Notes: generated by a model from the sequence alone, not told the origin. A stretch of 64,000 nucleotides of DNA from Oreohelix idahoensis (GCA_024509875.1 JAMPIV010018780.1:999058-1063057), one strand, 5' to 3'. Shown: positions 48,233 to 60,769, numbered from the stretch's first letter. Translations and numbers: made by a program.

Positions 48233-50700
48233 CTTCTTCTTCTTTGATCCTTAGCCGCCGACCGTCAAAGCAGTCAGTGGCCATCACGCCTAGTGGCGTC
48301 TTGTAGGGCAACAACAAATTGATTCCACTTTGCTCGGTCGGTGGCCATCCTTCGTACAGTGCCCCAACTTTGGTTCATTCTTTGCATCTCAGCCTCCACA
48401 GTCCTCCGCCAGGTTGTTTTTGTTGGCCTCTCTTTCGTTTTCCTTCAGGGGTCCAAAGCATAGCTGTTCTTGTGATGGCATCGGGGTCTCTTCAGAGGAC
48501 ATGGCCAACCCAGCTCTAGCGTCTGCCAGCTATGATGGTGTGCATGTCCTCTTGCTTGCTCCGAGTAAGCAGATCTTGGTTGGTGATGGTATTCGGCCAA
48601 AAGATTCGGTGAATTTTTCTTAGGCATGTTGTGTGAAAAGAGGACAATTTCGACATTTCCTTCTCTGTAACTCTCCAGCATTCCGCACCATAGAGAAGCA
48701 CAGAAAGCACACAGCTCTGATATAATCTTGATATAATTTTGTGCTTGTGCTGTATTGAGAGGACTTCTAGATGTTGTTTAGGCTAAAAAAGGCTGTTCTT
48801 GCCTTATTCATTCTGATGTTGATGTCTTTGCCTGCCCCGCTGTCTGGTGTTACTATGCATCCTAGGTATGTGAAGGTGTCTGTCTGTACCAGTTGCTGAT
48901 TCCTTACTGATATGGGCTCAGGGTTGCTCACATTGAGCGTCATGACCTCTGACTTCTTTAAATTGATGTTCAAGCCCACCTGCTGGATAAACTTATTAAG
49001 TCTATCCATTTTTTCCTGGATGTGTTGATGTGAATGTGCTAGTAGTGCAATGTCATATGCATATTCCAGATCTTCTAATGTAGAAAATGTAGTCCATCTT
49101 ATTCCTCTTGGACTGCCCTCTGTTGTCTGGCGCATCACCCAGTCTATGACTGTTAAAAATAGAGTGGTTGATAAGGGGCATCCCTGTCGTACTCCTGTCT
49201 TCACCTCAAAGGTTAGGTTGCTCTGCCCAACACTACACGTAAAGTTGGCATAGAGGCTTTTTATGATTGACACTATGCAGCTTGGAATTCCATAAGCCCT
49301 CAGTATTTTCCATAAACTGTCCCTATGTATGCTGTCAAAAGCCTTTTCAAAATCAACGAAATTAATGTAAAGCTGTCTTTGCCATTCTGAGCACTGCTCT
49401 ATAATGTTCCTGAGAGTGAATATATGATCTACACATCTTCTGTTCTTTCTAAATCCTGCTTGTTCTTTCCTCAGTTTGTGGTCTACTGCTTTTGAAATTC
49501 TCTGTATAATTATCCTGCCTAGTATTTTGCTGGGAACTGAGAGAAGAGTGATTCCTCTCCAATTATTGCAGTCTGCAAGATCTCCCTTCTTGGGCAATTT
49601 GACAATTATTCCTTTGTTCCACTCTGATGGTGTTGTCCCCGTTTTCCAGACTTGTGCAAATAGTGGTTCTAATAGTTCTGCTGCTAGCTCAGGGTCTGTC
49701 TTAAATAGCTCTGCATTTAAGTTATCATGGCCAGGAGCTTTTCCGTTCTTTAACCCTTTGATTGCTGTGATGATTTCTTCTTTTCGTGGAATGTCTGTAT
49801 TTACATGTAGATCGTTTTCTGCCTCAGGAACATTCAATTGTGTCTCTGGTGGTTCCTTGTTCAGAGTTTCTCTGAAGTGCTCTGCCCATCTTGTTTCATG
49901 TCCCTCTGCTGTCGTGATGAGATTTCCTTGCTTATCTCTTACTAATGTAATATTGTTTGCACCTCGTTTTCCGCTGATGAATTTAGTTATTTTGTATACT
50001 GTGCTTTGTTCATTTCTCAGTACTGCCTCTTCTGCCTGTCTTGCAAGATCATCTAGGAAATTCCTTTTGTTGGCTCGGGTTTGGCATTTAACTTCCTTGT
50101 CCAGCTGACTGTACTGTTCGCTATATAGTTGCTTTAACCTGGGGGACTTCGCTTCTGTTTTCTTTCTTTTCATTTCCTTTTTCAGTGTTATGGTGTTTAA
50201 TGTTTCTGGTGTTATCCAGTCTTGCTTCTTCCTTTCCTGGAATCCCAAGCATGATTTGCTGCTTTCCTTATATATTGTTGAAATGGTGTTGAATTTCTGG
50301 TCTATATCATCAGTCAATGTCTTTTCCTGACTTTTGGCAAATTGATATCCTTTATGTCAGCCGCAAAAGCTTTTCTGGTAAGGGGGTCCTTCAATTTGCT
50401 GATGTCAAACCTTTTCTGTGTAGTTACAGTTGGTCCAGCCCTTCTTAGTTTCACTTTCAGTTTTGCTACTACTAAATGGTGATCACTTCCCACATCTGCA
50501 CCTCTTCTTACCTTCACATCTTGTAATGCATGTCTCCATCTACCGTTAATCATGATGTGGTCTATCTGGTTTCTGTCCCGACCATTTGGTGATTCCCATG
50601 TTAATTTGTGAATTTCTTTATGTGGGAAAAGTTTTCCTCCAATGACCAGGTTGTTAATACTACAGAAACTTATTAATTTATCCCCATTTTCGTTTGCTGT
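48233..50700 (-). pseudogene. LINE-A endonuclease end, RT and C-terminal domain
   Basis: Endonuclease end GADVGSDHHLVVAKLK (50314-50553). Main frame 48767-50317 (516 residues): NGKAPGHDNLNAELF, VDFEKAFDSIHR (Asp 322), GVRQGCPLS, then YAYD at 419-422 where the family has FADD, so the first Asp of the catalytic pair is replaced by Tyr. A stop replaces Trp after SLNNI. Downstream frames continue with LLYGAECWRVTEKEM and GKRKRGRP to the (GAA)n tail. Confidence 0.85.
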
Positions 50701-50719
50701 TCCGCTGCCACATTTCCCC

Positions 50720-51347
50720 GTTCTTCTTCTTCTTCTTTGATCCTTAGCCGTCGACCATCAAAGCAGTCAGTGGCCATTACGCCTGGTGGCGTCTTGTAGG
50801 GCAACAACAAATTGATTCCACTTTGCTCGGTCGGCGGCCATCCTTCGTACAGTGCTCCAACTCTGGTTCATTCTTTGCATCTCAGCCTCCACAGTCCTCC
50901 GCCAAGTTGTTTTAGTTCCTCATCTCTGCTGTGATTTGTCTCAGCTTTCCTGCCTCATTCATAGTTCTGACGTTCCAAAAACCAATTCTGGTTTCGTGTT
51001 TTGCGGTCGGGGCATCCGTTTTCATGCCAGTGGCTTCCTTTCGGCTTTCACCACTGTCAGTCATACGAGCCTGAGACTCCGGATGTCCGTCCCACAGCAA
51101 AGTTTTTCCATTTATTGTTGTTTCCGTAACGTGCGATTTTTTTTACATAGACAGGGGTGTCGGCCCTGTGCTAAAACCCCCAACCTGGAGGACCAGAGTA
51201 CCAGCTTTTGTCTGACCCCTACCCACGCAGACCAGTCCAGCTTGGTTGAACCTATCAGGAGTAAATCTCCCACTGGCAGCGCTCTGGGGATTGTCAGGGT
51301 ACACAAGCTGCCATACCGCTACAAGGTATAGGTACCATTGATGGCAG
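50720..51347 (-). mobile_element. LINE-B: internally deleted LINE-A family copy
   Basis: 628 bp made of the family's 5' leader and endonuclease start (through TAEMRN) joined directly to its last 190 bp and (GAA)n tail near 50910. Flanks ATTTCCCC (50712-50719) and ATTTCTCC (51348-51355) are a candidate 8-bp target duplication with one mismatch. Inserted in the endonuclease of LINE-A. Confidence 0.75.
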
Positions 51348-52110
51348 ATTTCTCCATTACTCTTTCATTATATGTATTGTGTACCAACTTTCGCATTGAG
51401 GTCTCCCATTACTATAATAAGATCATATCTAGGTGTTTCTTCCATTTCTTTCTGCAGTTGTTGATAGACTTCATCCTTGACCTCTTCATCGCTGTCATTC
51501 GTTGGTGCGTAGCATTGTATTATTGGTGAATCTACCTCTCAATCTTAATACAGTGCAGACCTGATAAGGAGAACTCACCAGGGACCCAAGAAATAGTTCT
51601 TCTTATCAGAAATTCCTCTTATCAGATAAGAGTTCAAGCATATGGTAATGCATTTGCAACGTACAATGCAATAATGAATTAGCGTTGAATACGACAGATG
51701 TATGACACAGAAAATATGTAAATCACCAAATGTGTTAATGTACAACGTTGGCACAGATATCTAGATAATAACAGCACTTTTTACACTTTGAAAAGAAAAA
51801 GCTGCAATTTTCCTCTGTATCTTAGTATCCGTACTTGAATGAATAAAAATGTCTTTCCATGACATCCTTAAATTCAAAGAAATTATAAATTAAATCATCT
51901 TGGCATCCAGCCTGCATTATATACATGTTAGTTTTATCCATGCAATTTGAAACTTCCAACTGTGAAATAGTTTGTACCGTTAACCCAAAGTCATCATTAT
52001 CTCTAGAATTTGTAAACTCTTAAATGATAAAGCACTCTTAAATGAAAAAGTCTGTAATTTTCCTCTGTGCCTTGGTACCTTAGTTAATAAAATGTCTTTC
52101 CATGGCCTCT

Positions 52111-54039
52111 TTAATTAAATCCAAAGAAATGAGAAATTAAATCATCTTGGTATCCAGCCTGCATTATATGCATGTTAATTTTATCCATGCAATTTGAAAC
52201 TTCCATTTGTGAAACAGTTTGCACTGGCAACCCACAGTCATCATCATCATCTCCATCTAGGTCAGGACTGGAAAGGACAGAAGATGAAACTGTTGGCATA
52301 CACATCCCTAGAATATCAGCACTGGCAAGGCTAGCACTACATGTAGTAACAATATCATTGTCAATGTTGACAAAATCTTCTGCTGAAATGTTCAGTTCCT
52401 GATATAGTCGATGAAGCAAAGGTTCCACAGAAGTTTCAATTATAATACTGCCATTACAAGTATTTGATACAACAGTGTTTTCATCATCTGTATAACAAGA
52501 AGATAATGAAGTCACATACTTTGAGAAAAAGAGAGCTATCCAGACTATCAGAAGAGAACAGAACCAACCCAAAGATGACTATCACACTCTCGACCGGCAG
52601 GGACAGATAACTATTTTTCGACTCAGGACAGGGCATAACAAACTGAATAAACACATGCACAAGCTACGATTGTCTGCTTCACCACTGTGCACATGTGGAT
52701 TAAACGAACAAACTGCTGAGCATGTTCTACAGGACTGTCCTCTGTATGACCAGTTAAGAAAGATATACTGGCCCAATAACTCAACACTAAACTCAAAGCT
52801 ATATGGAGTTAAAGAGGAACTTCAAACAACAGTCGAATTCATCATGAGAACTCGTCTGACGGTGTAATCATCAAAGATGCGAACGCAAGAAGAAGAAGAA
52901 GAATCATCTGTATCATCTCCAACTTTAAAGCCTGCTTTTCGAAAACAGTTTGCAATAGTCACAGGCAACACTTTACCCCATGCAGATTTCAACATAACAA
53001 TAGCGCCCAGAAGGGTTATCTTGAAGTCTTCAGCAACCAAGTCTGCATCAATGTGACCTACAAGTTTGGACAACATTGCTGACCTATAATGAACCTTCAG
53101 ATTTTGAATAATACCTTGGTCACAAGGCTGAAGTTTGGATGTCGCATTTGGTGGTAAAAATAAAAGTTCTGTTGCTTTTAGATTTTGAACATTTAGGTGG
53201 GCTGAACAGTTGTCAAGCACCAAAAGAACTTTGCGATGTTGACGTTCCATAGAATGATCAAATGCATGTAGCCACTTGGTGAAAATGTCTGATGTCATCC
53301 AGGCTTTTGAATTAGCTGCATAATCAACACACAATTTTTTCAAACCTTTAAAACAGCGTGGATTTTTTAATTTACCGATTACAAGTAATGGCAATTTTTC
53401 TGAACCATCCATATTTGTACACACAACAGCTGTGATTCTTTCTTTCGATTTTTTCCCCCCATGACAATTTTCATTTCTGAAGGAAAAAGTCTTGTCAGGC
53501 AGCAATCTCCAAAACAATCCAGTTTCATCAGCATTAAACACATCAGCGGAATTATACCTACTCATGGCTGGTTTTAGCACCTCCTCCGTCCATGACTCGG
53601 TAGTCGTTTCATTAACAGAATGCCTTTCCCCACACAAAACTTTGTAAGTAATGTTGTGCCGTTTTTTAAAACGACCCAACCAGCCAGGACTACATTTCCA
53701 GCCAGTCCGACCTTCCAGAAGTGCTAACTCTTCTGCCTTTGCAGTTAATATAGGTCCATTTACAGGAACATTTGCTGATCTCGCCATGGTGAACCATTTT
53801 AGGAGTGCCGTGTCAATAACATCACACGCCGCTTTTCGGTTCTTCATTCTGTGACAATGAACTTGTCCACCATAAAACATTTTTCTGTACCGATCCTTAT
53901 TTTTTATGATTCCTGAAAGCGTTGATTTTGGAATGTCGAATTCCTTTGCTATTTCCATTTTCTTTTTGCCACTATTTTCCACTTCTTGTAATCGCTCAAT
54001 CTTTCTTTTCAAAGATATGGATTTTAACTTTCCAGCCAT
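52111..54039 (-). pseudogene. Tigger-type transposase split by a LINE insertion
   Basis: The protein starts MAGKLKSISLKRKIERLQEV (CENP-B/psq-type helix-turn-helix, residues 10-50), then a second DNA-binding domain (80-135, GRTGWKCSPGWLGRFKKRH), then the DDE superfamily catalytic core with Asp 171 (NADETGLFW), Asp 276 (VLDNCSAHL) and Asp 307 (QPCDQGI). It is open for about 378 residues down to 52914, then hits LINE-C; the acidic C-terminal part continues at 52482-52111 (ENTVVSNTCNG.. to FFGFN). Apart from that insertion no break is visible, which suggests fairly recent activity. Confidence 0.9.
52494..52902 (+). mobile_element. 5'-truncated LINE-C inside the Tigger transposase
   Basis: Encodes the end of a LINE pol: RTGHNKLNKHMHKLRLS, CTCGLNEQTAEHVLQDCPLY and FIMRTRLTV-stop, the pattern that follows RNase H in I/Jockey-like LINEs. 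Tail GCGAACGCAAGAAGAAGAAG. 11-bp target duplication ATCATCTGTAT at 52483-52493 and 52903-52913. Confidence 0.88.
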
Positions 54040-54339
54040 TTTTAGAGGGGAAATAACTCAAATTTTAACATCGACGAAGCGCGCAATTTCCGAAAATAGC
54101 CGAAAAGTTGTACAAATGTCAAGGTACTGTATTTGAAAAAAGTTCGTCTTAAGCAGATCAAATTATATAGTCGGGACACGTTTAATCGTTCGGCATATCC
54201 GAAAATTCGTGATAAACGGATTCCGCTTAACCGGACATTTTTTACAAAGACAAAGAAGAAAAATTGCCGGGGATAAACAAATTGTTCTTCACAACAGAAA
54301 TTCGCCACATCCGAGATCGCCTTAAGCGGTCTGCACTGT

Positions 54340-54960
54340 AGTCTATTGTTGATGGGTTTCCATTCCAGTAATGTCCTTTCTATTCCTTTCTGTAAAATAA
54401 TGGCTACGCCTTCATTGTGCTGTCCATCCTCTCTTCCAGAGTAAAGTACTGTTTCTCCTGTTGCCGTTTTAACTTTTCCTGCCCCTGTTCATCTGCTCTC
54501 GCTTATCCCTAGAATGTGTAACCTATAGTTTCTCATTTCTGCCGTGACCTGTTTTAGTTTACCTGTCCCATTCATTGTCCTGACATTCCAAAATCCTATT
54601 CTTGTATCATGTTTTGCGGTCAGGACGTCTGTTCTCATGTCAGTGGCTTCCTTTCAGCTTTCACCACTGACAGTCATACGAGCCTCAGACTCCGAATGTC
54701 CTTCCCGCAGCAAAGTTTGTTTATTCGTTGTTGTTTCCGTAACTTCAATTTTTTTTTACATAGACAGGGGTGTCAGCCTTATGCTAAAACCCCCAACCTG
54801 GAGGACCAGGGTGTCTGCTTTCGTCTAACCCCTGCCCGCGTAAACCTGTCCAGCTTGGTAGAACCTTCCAGGAGTAAAACTCCTGCTGGCATAGCTCTGG
54901 GGGTAATCAGGGTACGCAAGCCGCCATACCTCGACAAGGTATTGACACCGGTGATGGCAG
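54340..54960 (-). pseudogene. LINE-A 5' leader and endonuclease N-terminal part
   Basis: Broken - reading with FWNVRTMNGTGKLKQVTAEM, LGISESRW and YSGREDGQHNEGVAI, the start of an RTE-type endonuclease. A stop interrupts the beginning. The piece ends at the TA target of the Tigger element. Confidence 0.75.
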
Positions 54961-55017
54961 GTGTTTGAGTGTACTTCAGAATAAATATTTGTATACAAGT
55001 ATTGTCTGCTCATGAGT

Positions 55018-55135
55018 TGGGGAAGGAAAAGGCAACGAAGAAGGGATCTGGTCATCCCACCTTACGATGCTGGACCCAGTATAGGGAAGTCTCTAACCCT
55101 TCACTCCCCTATGGCAGTATCTGAAGTTACATCTT
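55018..55135 (+). repeat. Candidate SINE fragment, related to 44650-44890
   Basis: Shares GGGAAGTCTCTAACCCTTCA and CTATGGCAGTATCTG-type blocks with the other copy. It starts just after the LINE-A target duplication. Confidence 0.45.
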
Positions 55136-55368
55136 CTTTCTTTTCTCTTTTCACTCCTGGTCCCCTTGCAGAAAACCTGCATCAAATCATTCATGCAAAA
55201 CTATCCCACTGTGGAAAAGAAGATGCTTTCCTGAGCTAAATTCTGATATTCCAGGCACAGAAAGTAAAGAAACACAGAAAGCTTATTGCAACCAAGTATA
55301 TTTACCAAAATTTTCCAGCAAAGCTCTGGACACACGATAGCATGATGGTTCAGCAAAAAACACAAGAG

Positions 55369-55454
55369 GGGGGGGGGGGGGGGGGGTGGGTGGGGGAGGG
55401 AGGGGGGGGGGGTGGGGGGGGGGGGGGGGGGGGGGGGTGTGTGTGTGTGTGTGT
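55369..55454 (+). repeat. G-rich tract followed by (GT)n
   Basis: About 69 bases of almost pure G, then eight or so GT units. Second of two long G tracts in the window. Confidence 0.9.
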
Positions 55455-55589
55455 AAGCATCCTCATTAAATTGAAGAATAGAATCCACTCTATGGCAATT
55501 GCCACTGGCAAATACTGCAATAACTTCAACGCTTAAGAGAAACCCTGAAACAGGCAGCAGAAACTCTTATTGAGTACAAAGCACATGCA

Positions 55590-56200
55590 GAAAAACAGAT
55601 AAGTAATCTTTACAGATGTCAGTAATAACAGCCCTGAAGAGCCACCATGTTAAGGGATTGAAAGATCTGATAAAGTCTGGCCAAATGCTTCAAGTGCACA
55701 ATCCAGTGGATACCAGCCCATTGCAACATTCCAGGCAACAAAGAGGCAGATAAACTTGCTAAAGAAGGAGGAGCCTTACAACAAAACGATATATGGACAA
55801 CTTATGAAATGGTAAAAACAACTAACAAAAGCCACATTTAAGTTCAAATGGGAAAGAGAACACCCAGGCCAAATAAAAAAATGATGCCTCTCATTAGCTA
55901 TCTAGGCGAGAACAGGTCACCACTTTCCAACTACGTACTGGACACAACTGATTGAGGTACTATCTATATACCACAAGTAAAGTATTGGTACAACAGATCT
56001 CTGCACCTGTGGAATCAGCCCCCAATTACAGCCGAACATCTGCAGTCTTGCCTGAGATATACAGCAGTGAACAAAGTAGCATATGACAATAACTTACTTC
56101 TCTCCATGAAAAACTGTTTGGAGATGTCAGGGACCTTGAACTGACTACTGCTCTAATTAGATTCATTAATGTAGAGTTCAAAGGGCAAACGAAGAAGAAG
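55590..56200 (+). pseudogene. Degenerate LINE-C copy (RNase H and C-terminus)
   Basis: Frame pieces QWIPAHCNIPGNKEADKLAK (RNase H end) and, downstream, LHLWNQPPITAEHLQSCLRY and VAYDNNLLLSMKN. Tail GGGCAAACGAAGAAGAAG. Same family as 52494-52902 and 62525-62690. Confidence 0.7.
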
Positions 56201-56600
56201 AAAAAGAAGATTCAATCTCTTGTAGCAGTGGTTACTGTAGCAATCTGTTTTACATGATGAGGTTGCCAGCCTCATGCACAACCTCATATCAGTCATCTCT
56301 TATGACATGCCTGAAACAGCAGAAGTCTTATTCATTCTTTGTGTCTTCAGAGACCCCTAAAAAACTACACATCACATTACAAAATCCCAGCTTTTTCTGT
56401 TGCTAAGGGATGTAACTTTGGTTGAAAGTTAGACATTAATTGTATTGTTTCCCTTATATGTACTCTCCCGAAAATAGAAACACTTACCAAAGAAGAATGC
56501 GCAAATGACGGTGCCACTAACATCTCTCTTTCATACTTTGTACACAGTTATTTGGTTCCCTTATATCTGTGTATTTTTTCATTGAAAAAAAAGTACTTAA

Positions 56601-59589
56601 CACATTAACTACCGAATTGAAAAACACACTGTGGCCGAATTAAATTTGTTCCCATTTTTATCCTGTAGGTGTTTGCACAAAGTAAGTGGTAGTTTTCGTA
56701 ATTGTTTACAGATTTTTATGAATTACACGTCATTTTAAAGATAAATGAATGTACTTTTACAATAGCACCATTTGTAACTCTAATAGAGGTTGTTGCTATT
56801 TAACGACCCTCCGATGGCCGAGGACTTGCAATATTTTCACAATTATAACTGCTTGCGCCCCATCTCTATCAAAATCCCCATTTCAATCAATGTGCGCATC
56901 GTTTTTGTCGTAAATTTATTTTGAGAGAAAAGAGTCTTAGAAATAGTGGTCCGGTTTAGAGTGGAAAATGATGATGGAAAGCTCAGTGATAGAAAATGTA
57001 TATATTAAATAGTTGCTTCACAGCGTGCTGGAGGAGAGTAAAGACAGACTTATTTACGACAAATCGCTTCTCTCAATCTTCTCTTTCGCTCTCCTGGTCA
57101 AACAATTATTTGCCAGTTTTCCAGACTCGCATCTGCGCGCACACCGATTTGGTGTTTTTCACACACACAGACGATGTAGATACAAACTATATTAAACGAA
57201 TAGGGGAAGTGTTGGGCTGTGGGTATATCCAACACACAGAACTAAATGAGTTTATGTGATTTTATTCACTTTAAACATCAATCACTAACAAATATCAGGT
57301 ATTACATAAATTATCCTAAGTACACAAATGCAAATAACAAATTTGGGAGGGGTGAAGAAGATTGGTATCGACTAAGCCCTTCCCGCTTATTAGACAAATA
57401 CAAACCCAGTCCAGAGATAGATAATATCAGGAACATAGGTACGTTAACCTAACAGTGAAGTTAATTACTCTGAAAGAGGTGTTACAAAGTTAGGTATAGG
57501 TGATAGAAAAAAAACCTGTTCTTCCCAGCTGTTCTTCCCTTTACTAAGCAAATGGAAAGGAGGGGGTTTTTAAACAGAGTTAACCAATTAGCAACTCCCC
57601 CTTAAAGGAACAATGCAGGGAATACAGAAAAATTATATTACTAGGCAAGAAAGTTAACAACAGGTTTACAAAAGAAAACGATTAAATTTCCTGTCATTCA
57701 TGCACACGCGTGAGGATCCACACTCATATACTCACACACTTACCGAATGCAGCCTCAGACGATCCATAAAAGTATATAAAAACAGCAAGTAATCGTTTGA
57801 CATATGAACTGTCTAGTCCTTCGATGTCCCGCCCCAGATGTTTGCGAGGGTTTGTTGGTAACAAATATTCTCACTTATCGCAAGACTTGAAGACTAAGAG
57901 TTCTCGTGTTTTTGTTATATATATATATAAGGAGTCTATGGGATGGCACTAACCCAGTTCGGCACAGGGGTGAAAATGAAGTGGTCTCTTTTAATCCTCC
58001 GCTATGGTAAAATTCCTTCAATGTGTGATGATAGTTTTATTAAATCCAATTGAGGAAAAAAAAAACTAGGCTGTCACAGTCAGGAAAATATGTACTCTCT
58101 CACAGTAAACAGTAAATATGATATCGCTACTGGCGATGAGTACCTTCCAGTTTATCTTACAGGTTTGCAAGGGTAATTTGATGATTATTCTTTAAAAGGT
58201 TCTTGGGTGGGCTTTATTTCATTTAATTCTGACAGCTAGGTCGCAAGGACCGCCACAAGATTATATTTTAAAAGAAATGTTTCTTCAATATGACTGGAAG
58301 TTTATAGGATGATTTCTTTATTTCTTTCTTTATTTAGCTGGGACCGCAGGTACGATCACTCTGTGTGAAAGAAAAAAAGACATGTAACATACCGAAAAAT
58401 CAAGCGCGATAAATTTCCCGTTAAGCCTATAATACACTCGAGTATTTAATTATGTATTTAATAAACACTGCGCGAATTCTAGTAGTTAAAACACATCTAT
58501 AAAACTAGGACTTAACTGAATTTATTAATTATAAATTCCTTCGCGACTTTAAAAGTTAATTTAAGCATCTATTATCTTTTGAAATAATATAATAGATAGA
58601 TCATTATATTTACAACTGGAACTATTGAGATGGTTTAATTTAATAGATTTAAATTAACACAAAATCCAATGAAATATAATGAAAGAACTAGACCACTGAT
58701 CACTTTACACAATATATATATTACCGCTTTGCACAGAATAGAAAACACTGCAAATTTATATATAAAATCCAGGGGAAAATCTATAACAAGATTTCAATAA
58801 AGCTAGTGCTTCTGTAAAGGTCTGGCCAGCGAGTGATAACGTGTCTAGTCTTCATGGTCTATTTAGCTAAAATGGAATGTAAGTTGAGTGGGACATGATA
58901 AACTTGACAGCTTATTTGATCTCACGAACTTTTGGGGATCTGACCGCCAAATCAAGAGAAGAAGCCGCCCCCTGGTCTTCGTATCTCCGTTCGCTGCTGC
59001 CCGTTTCGGCTTTCCCCTGTTCGCTCGGTTGCGATTGACACCGAGACGCGAAATTAGCGGCAAGCAACTGCGTCTCGTATCAGGGACCACTACTGTCTTT
59101 GATAACGCCGATAGTCTCCCCTGAAATCCCTCAGTCTGTCTCTTTGATCTCGTGCCGCCTACTAAATGAGTCCCGGTGGAATGAGTTCTGGCAAACGAAA
59201 AGTTACAACAAATGTTCAGGGGTTCTAATGTTATGAAAAGCTAAAGGTCCCTTTAAATCATCCATCATATCAGGGAAAATTCACTTGTCAAACTAGACGT
59301 ACGTCACAGTTTTCACTCTTGTTGCTAGATCTATCAGTCAATTGTTGAAACATGTTTCTAGCCTATTCAACCGTTAGACGAGATGTACATTAATTTTTTG
59401 TGGTCCTATCACTAGTTGACACGGTAAACAGTTTTACACGATTTGGTAACTAACCCAAAACGCTGAAAAACATAAACATAATATCAATTTTCCAGTGTTC
59501 TACAACAACCATGCTTTGGTAATTTGTTTTCCGGTAGCAACTTAAAATTTCGAACTATCCGGTCCCACCAGCTTGCAGTAGTTAATGTG
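56601..59589. mobile_element. piggyBac-like TTAA element, non-autonomous
   Basis: CACATTAACTACCG at the left and CACATTAACTACTG (reverse complement) at the right, 13 of 14 equal, each directly next to TTAA (56597-56600, 59590-59593). This end structure is typical of piggyBac. The 3-kb interior has no transposase frame; the largest open stretch (about 58863-59124) lacks signatures. Confidence 0.65.
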
Positions 59590-59631
59590 TTAAAAATATA
59601 TTAATACTGAAGAGTGTAAAACTACATTCAA

Positions 59632-59728
59632 AGAAAACCTATCTGCTGTTGCCCTAAGACGCCACTAGGCGTAATGGCCACTGACTGCTTTGACGGTCGG
59701 TGGCTAAGGACGGAAGAAGAAGAAGAAG
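59632..59728 (+). mobile_element. Short LINE-A 3' end fragment
   Basis: Matches the end of 20815-21022 almost base for base (GCCACTAGGCGTAATGGCCA, TTTGACGGTCGGTGGCTAAG) and ends in (GAA)n. Confidence 0.8.
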
Positions 59729-60769
59729 AGATTAAAACAACAGAAAATCAAGGTGCTCTTCTGTCATGTTCAGATTTTTAACATCAGAAGTAAAACAAAT
59801 ATTTTGGTTTTTTTAAATACTTTTGAATAAGTAAAATTGTTGTTAGGTATTGGTGCTTTTGAATTTAATTCCCATCTTATGACGGGCTTTTACACTAGTT
59901 TATTAATATTTCACAATTTAAATGTTTAATATTGTTAACAAAATTAAAGGTTTTTATTTTTTTAAACATCAGATATGTTAATATACAATTTTTGTGTTGC
60001 ACTAACCACTGAGCTACCGTGGCTCTCTTTTGATGATCTGGTTATTTCCTGTTGGCCTTTTGTCCACGTTATGTATTCCCCCATCTGAGGAATGGTTCAT
60101 GATCATCATATAAGCCAACCTGGCATGATTAGGAAGGGCATAATTTCAAAATTAGAATTATAAATTACAACAACCTGGCCATTAGCTGAAAGTTTTTAGA
60201 ACTCTCACCCTGCAAAACATAAACAACAGACACAGTTTTGACAGTAGCAGATACACAACGATTTTATTGAGTGAAGTTTCTGCATCATGCAAAATGTGTC
60301 ATAAATAAAGTACAAATATTATTATAGATGAAGAGCAATATGCAGAAGGTAAACATATGCAACATTTTTTTTTTCCCCCTGTATGCCAAATTGCCATTTT
60401 AATAATTAACTAAATGCCTCAGATAAGCCACGTGAGTGACATTATAACTAGTTTGATCATGTTAGCTGCATTTGTGCATTTATAAATGTTATAATTTTCT
60501 TTGTGATTCCTATGGAGCATAAAACTACTACAGCAGCTAGTTCCACCCTACAAAGTCTGCACCAAGCCTTTGCACACTCCTTGCTGCATCAAAACAGAAT
60601 CATCGCCAGAACTACGGGGAACGTGCTCTGTCGCTGATAACCTCAGCTAATGGTAAGAGCAAAAATGGATGCAGAAATTAGCATTCGTACCCTTAACATT
60701 TGCTACGGGAGACTGAGCACCTATGGGTTTGCCCAGAGTGCAATCATGTCGATTCTGAACAACAATAAC
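59729..60769. other. Intergenic; SINE head fragment at 60001-60030
   Basis: ACTAACCACTGAGCTACCGT at 60004-60023 equals the tRNA-like head of the SINE at 286-552. Otherwise nothing recognised. Confidence 0.4.

Larger units (their letters stand above)
51551..54338 (-). mobile_element. Tigger/pogo DNA transposon
   Basis: Terminal inverted repeats start CAGTGCAGACC at both ends and TA flanks each side, as in the Tc1/mariner-pogo group. It encodes a Tigger-type transposase, interrupted only by the LINE-C insertion. The segment 51780-52010 is a second, diverged copy of 52022-52250 (offset 243 bp), so the 3' end of the gene is tandemly duplicated. Confidence 0.9.
48233..54960 (-). mobile_element. 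Full-length RTE-type LINE (LINE-A) holding two nested insertions
   Basis: GTGTTTGAGTGT at 48221-48232 and 54961-54972 is a perfect 12-bp target duplication. On the - strand: 5' leader and endonuclease start (54340-54960), Tigger transposon (51551-54338), endonuclease middle (51348-51548), LINE-B (50720-51347), endonuclease end and RT (48767-50700), and C-terminal tail with (GAA)n (48233-48766). Without the insertions it is about 3.3 kb. Confidence 0.9.

Noticed and set aside
58863..59124. Overlapping small frames on both strands as a host gene
   Set aside because: GC-richer patch inside the TTAA element; no known domain, no splice support.
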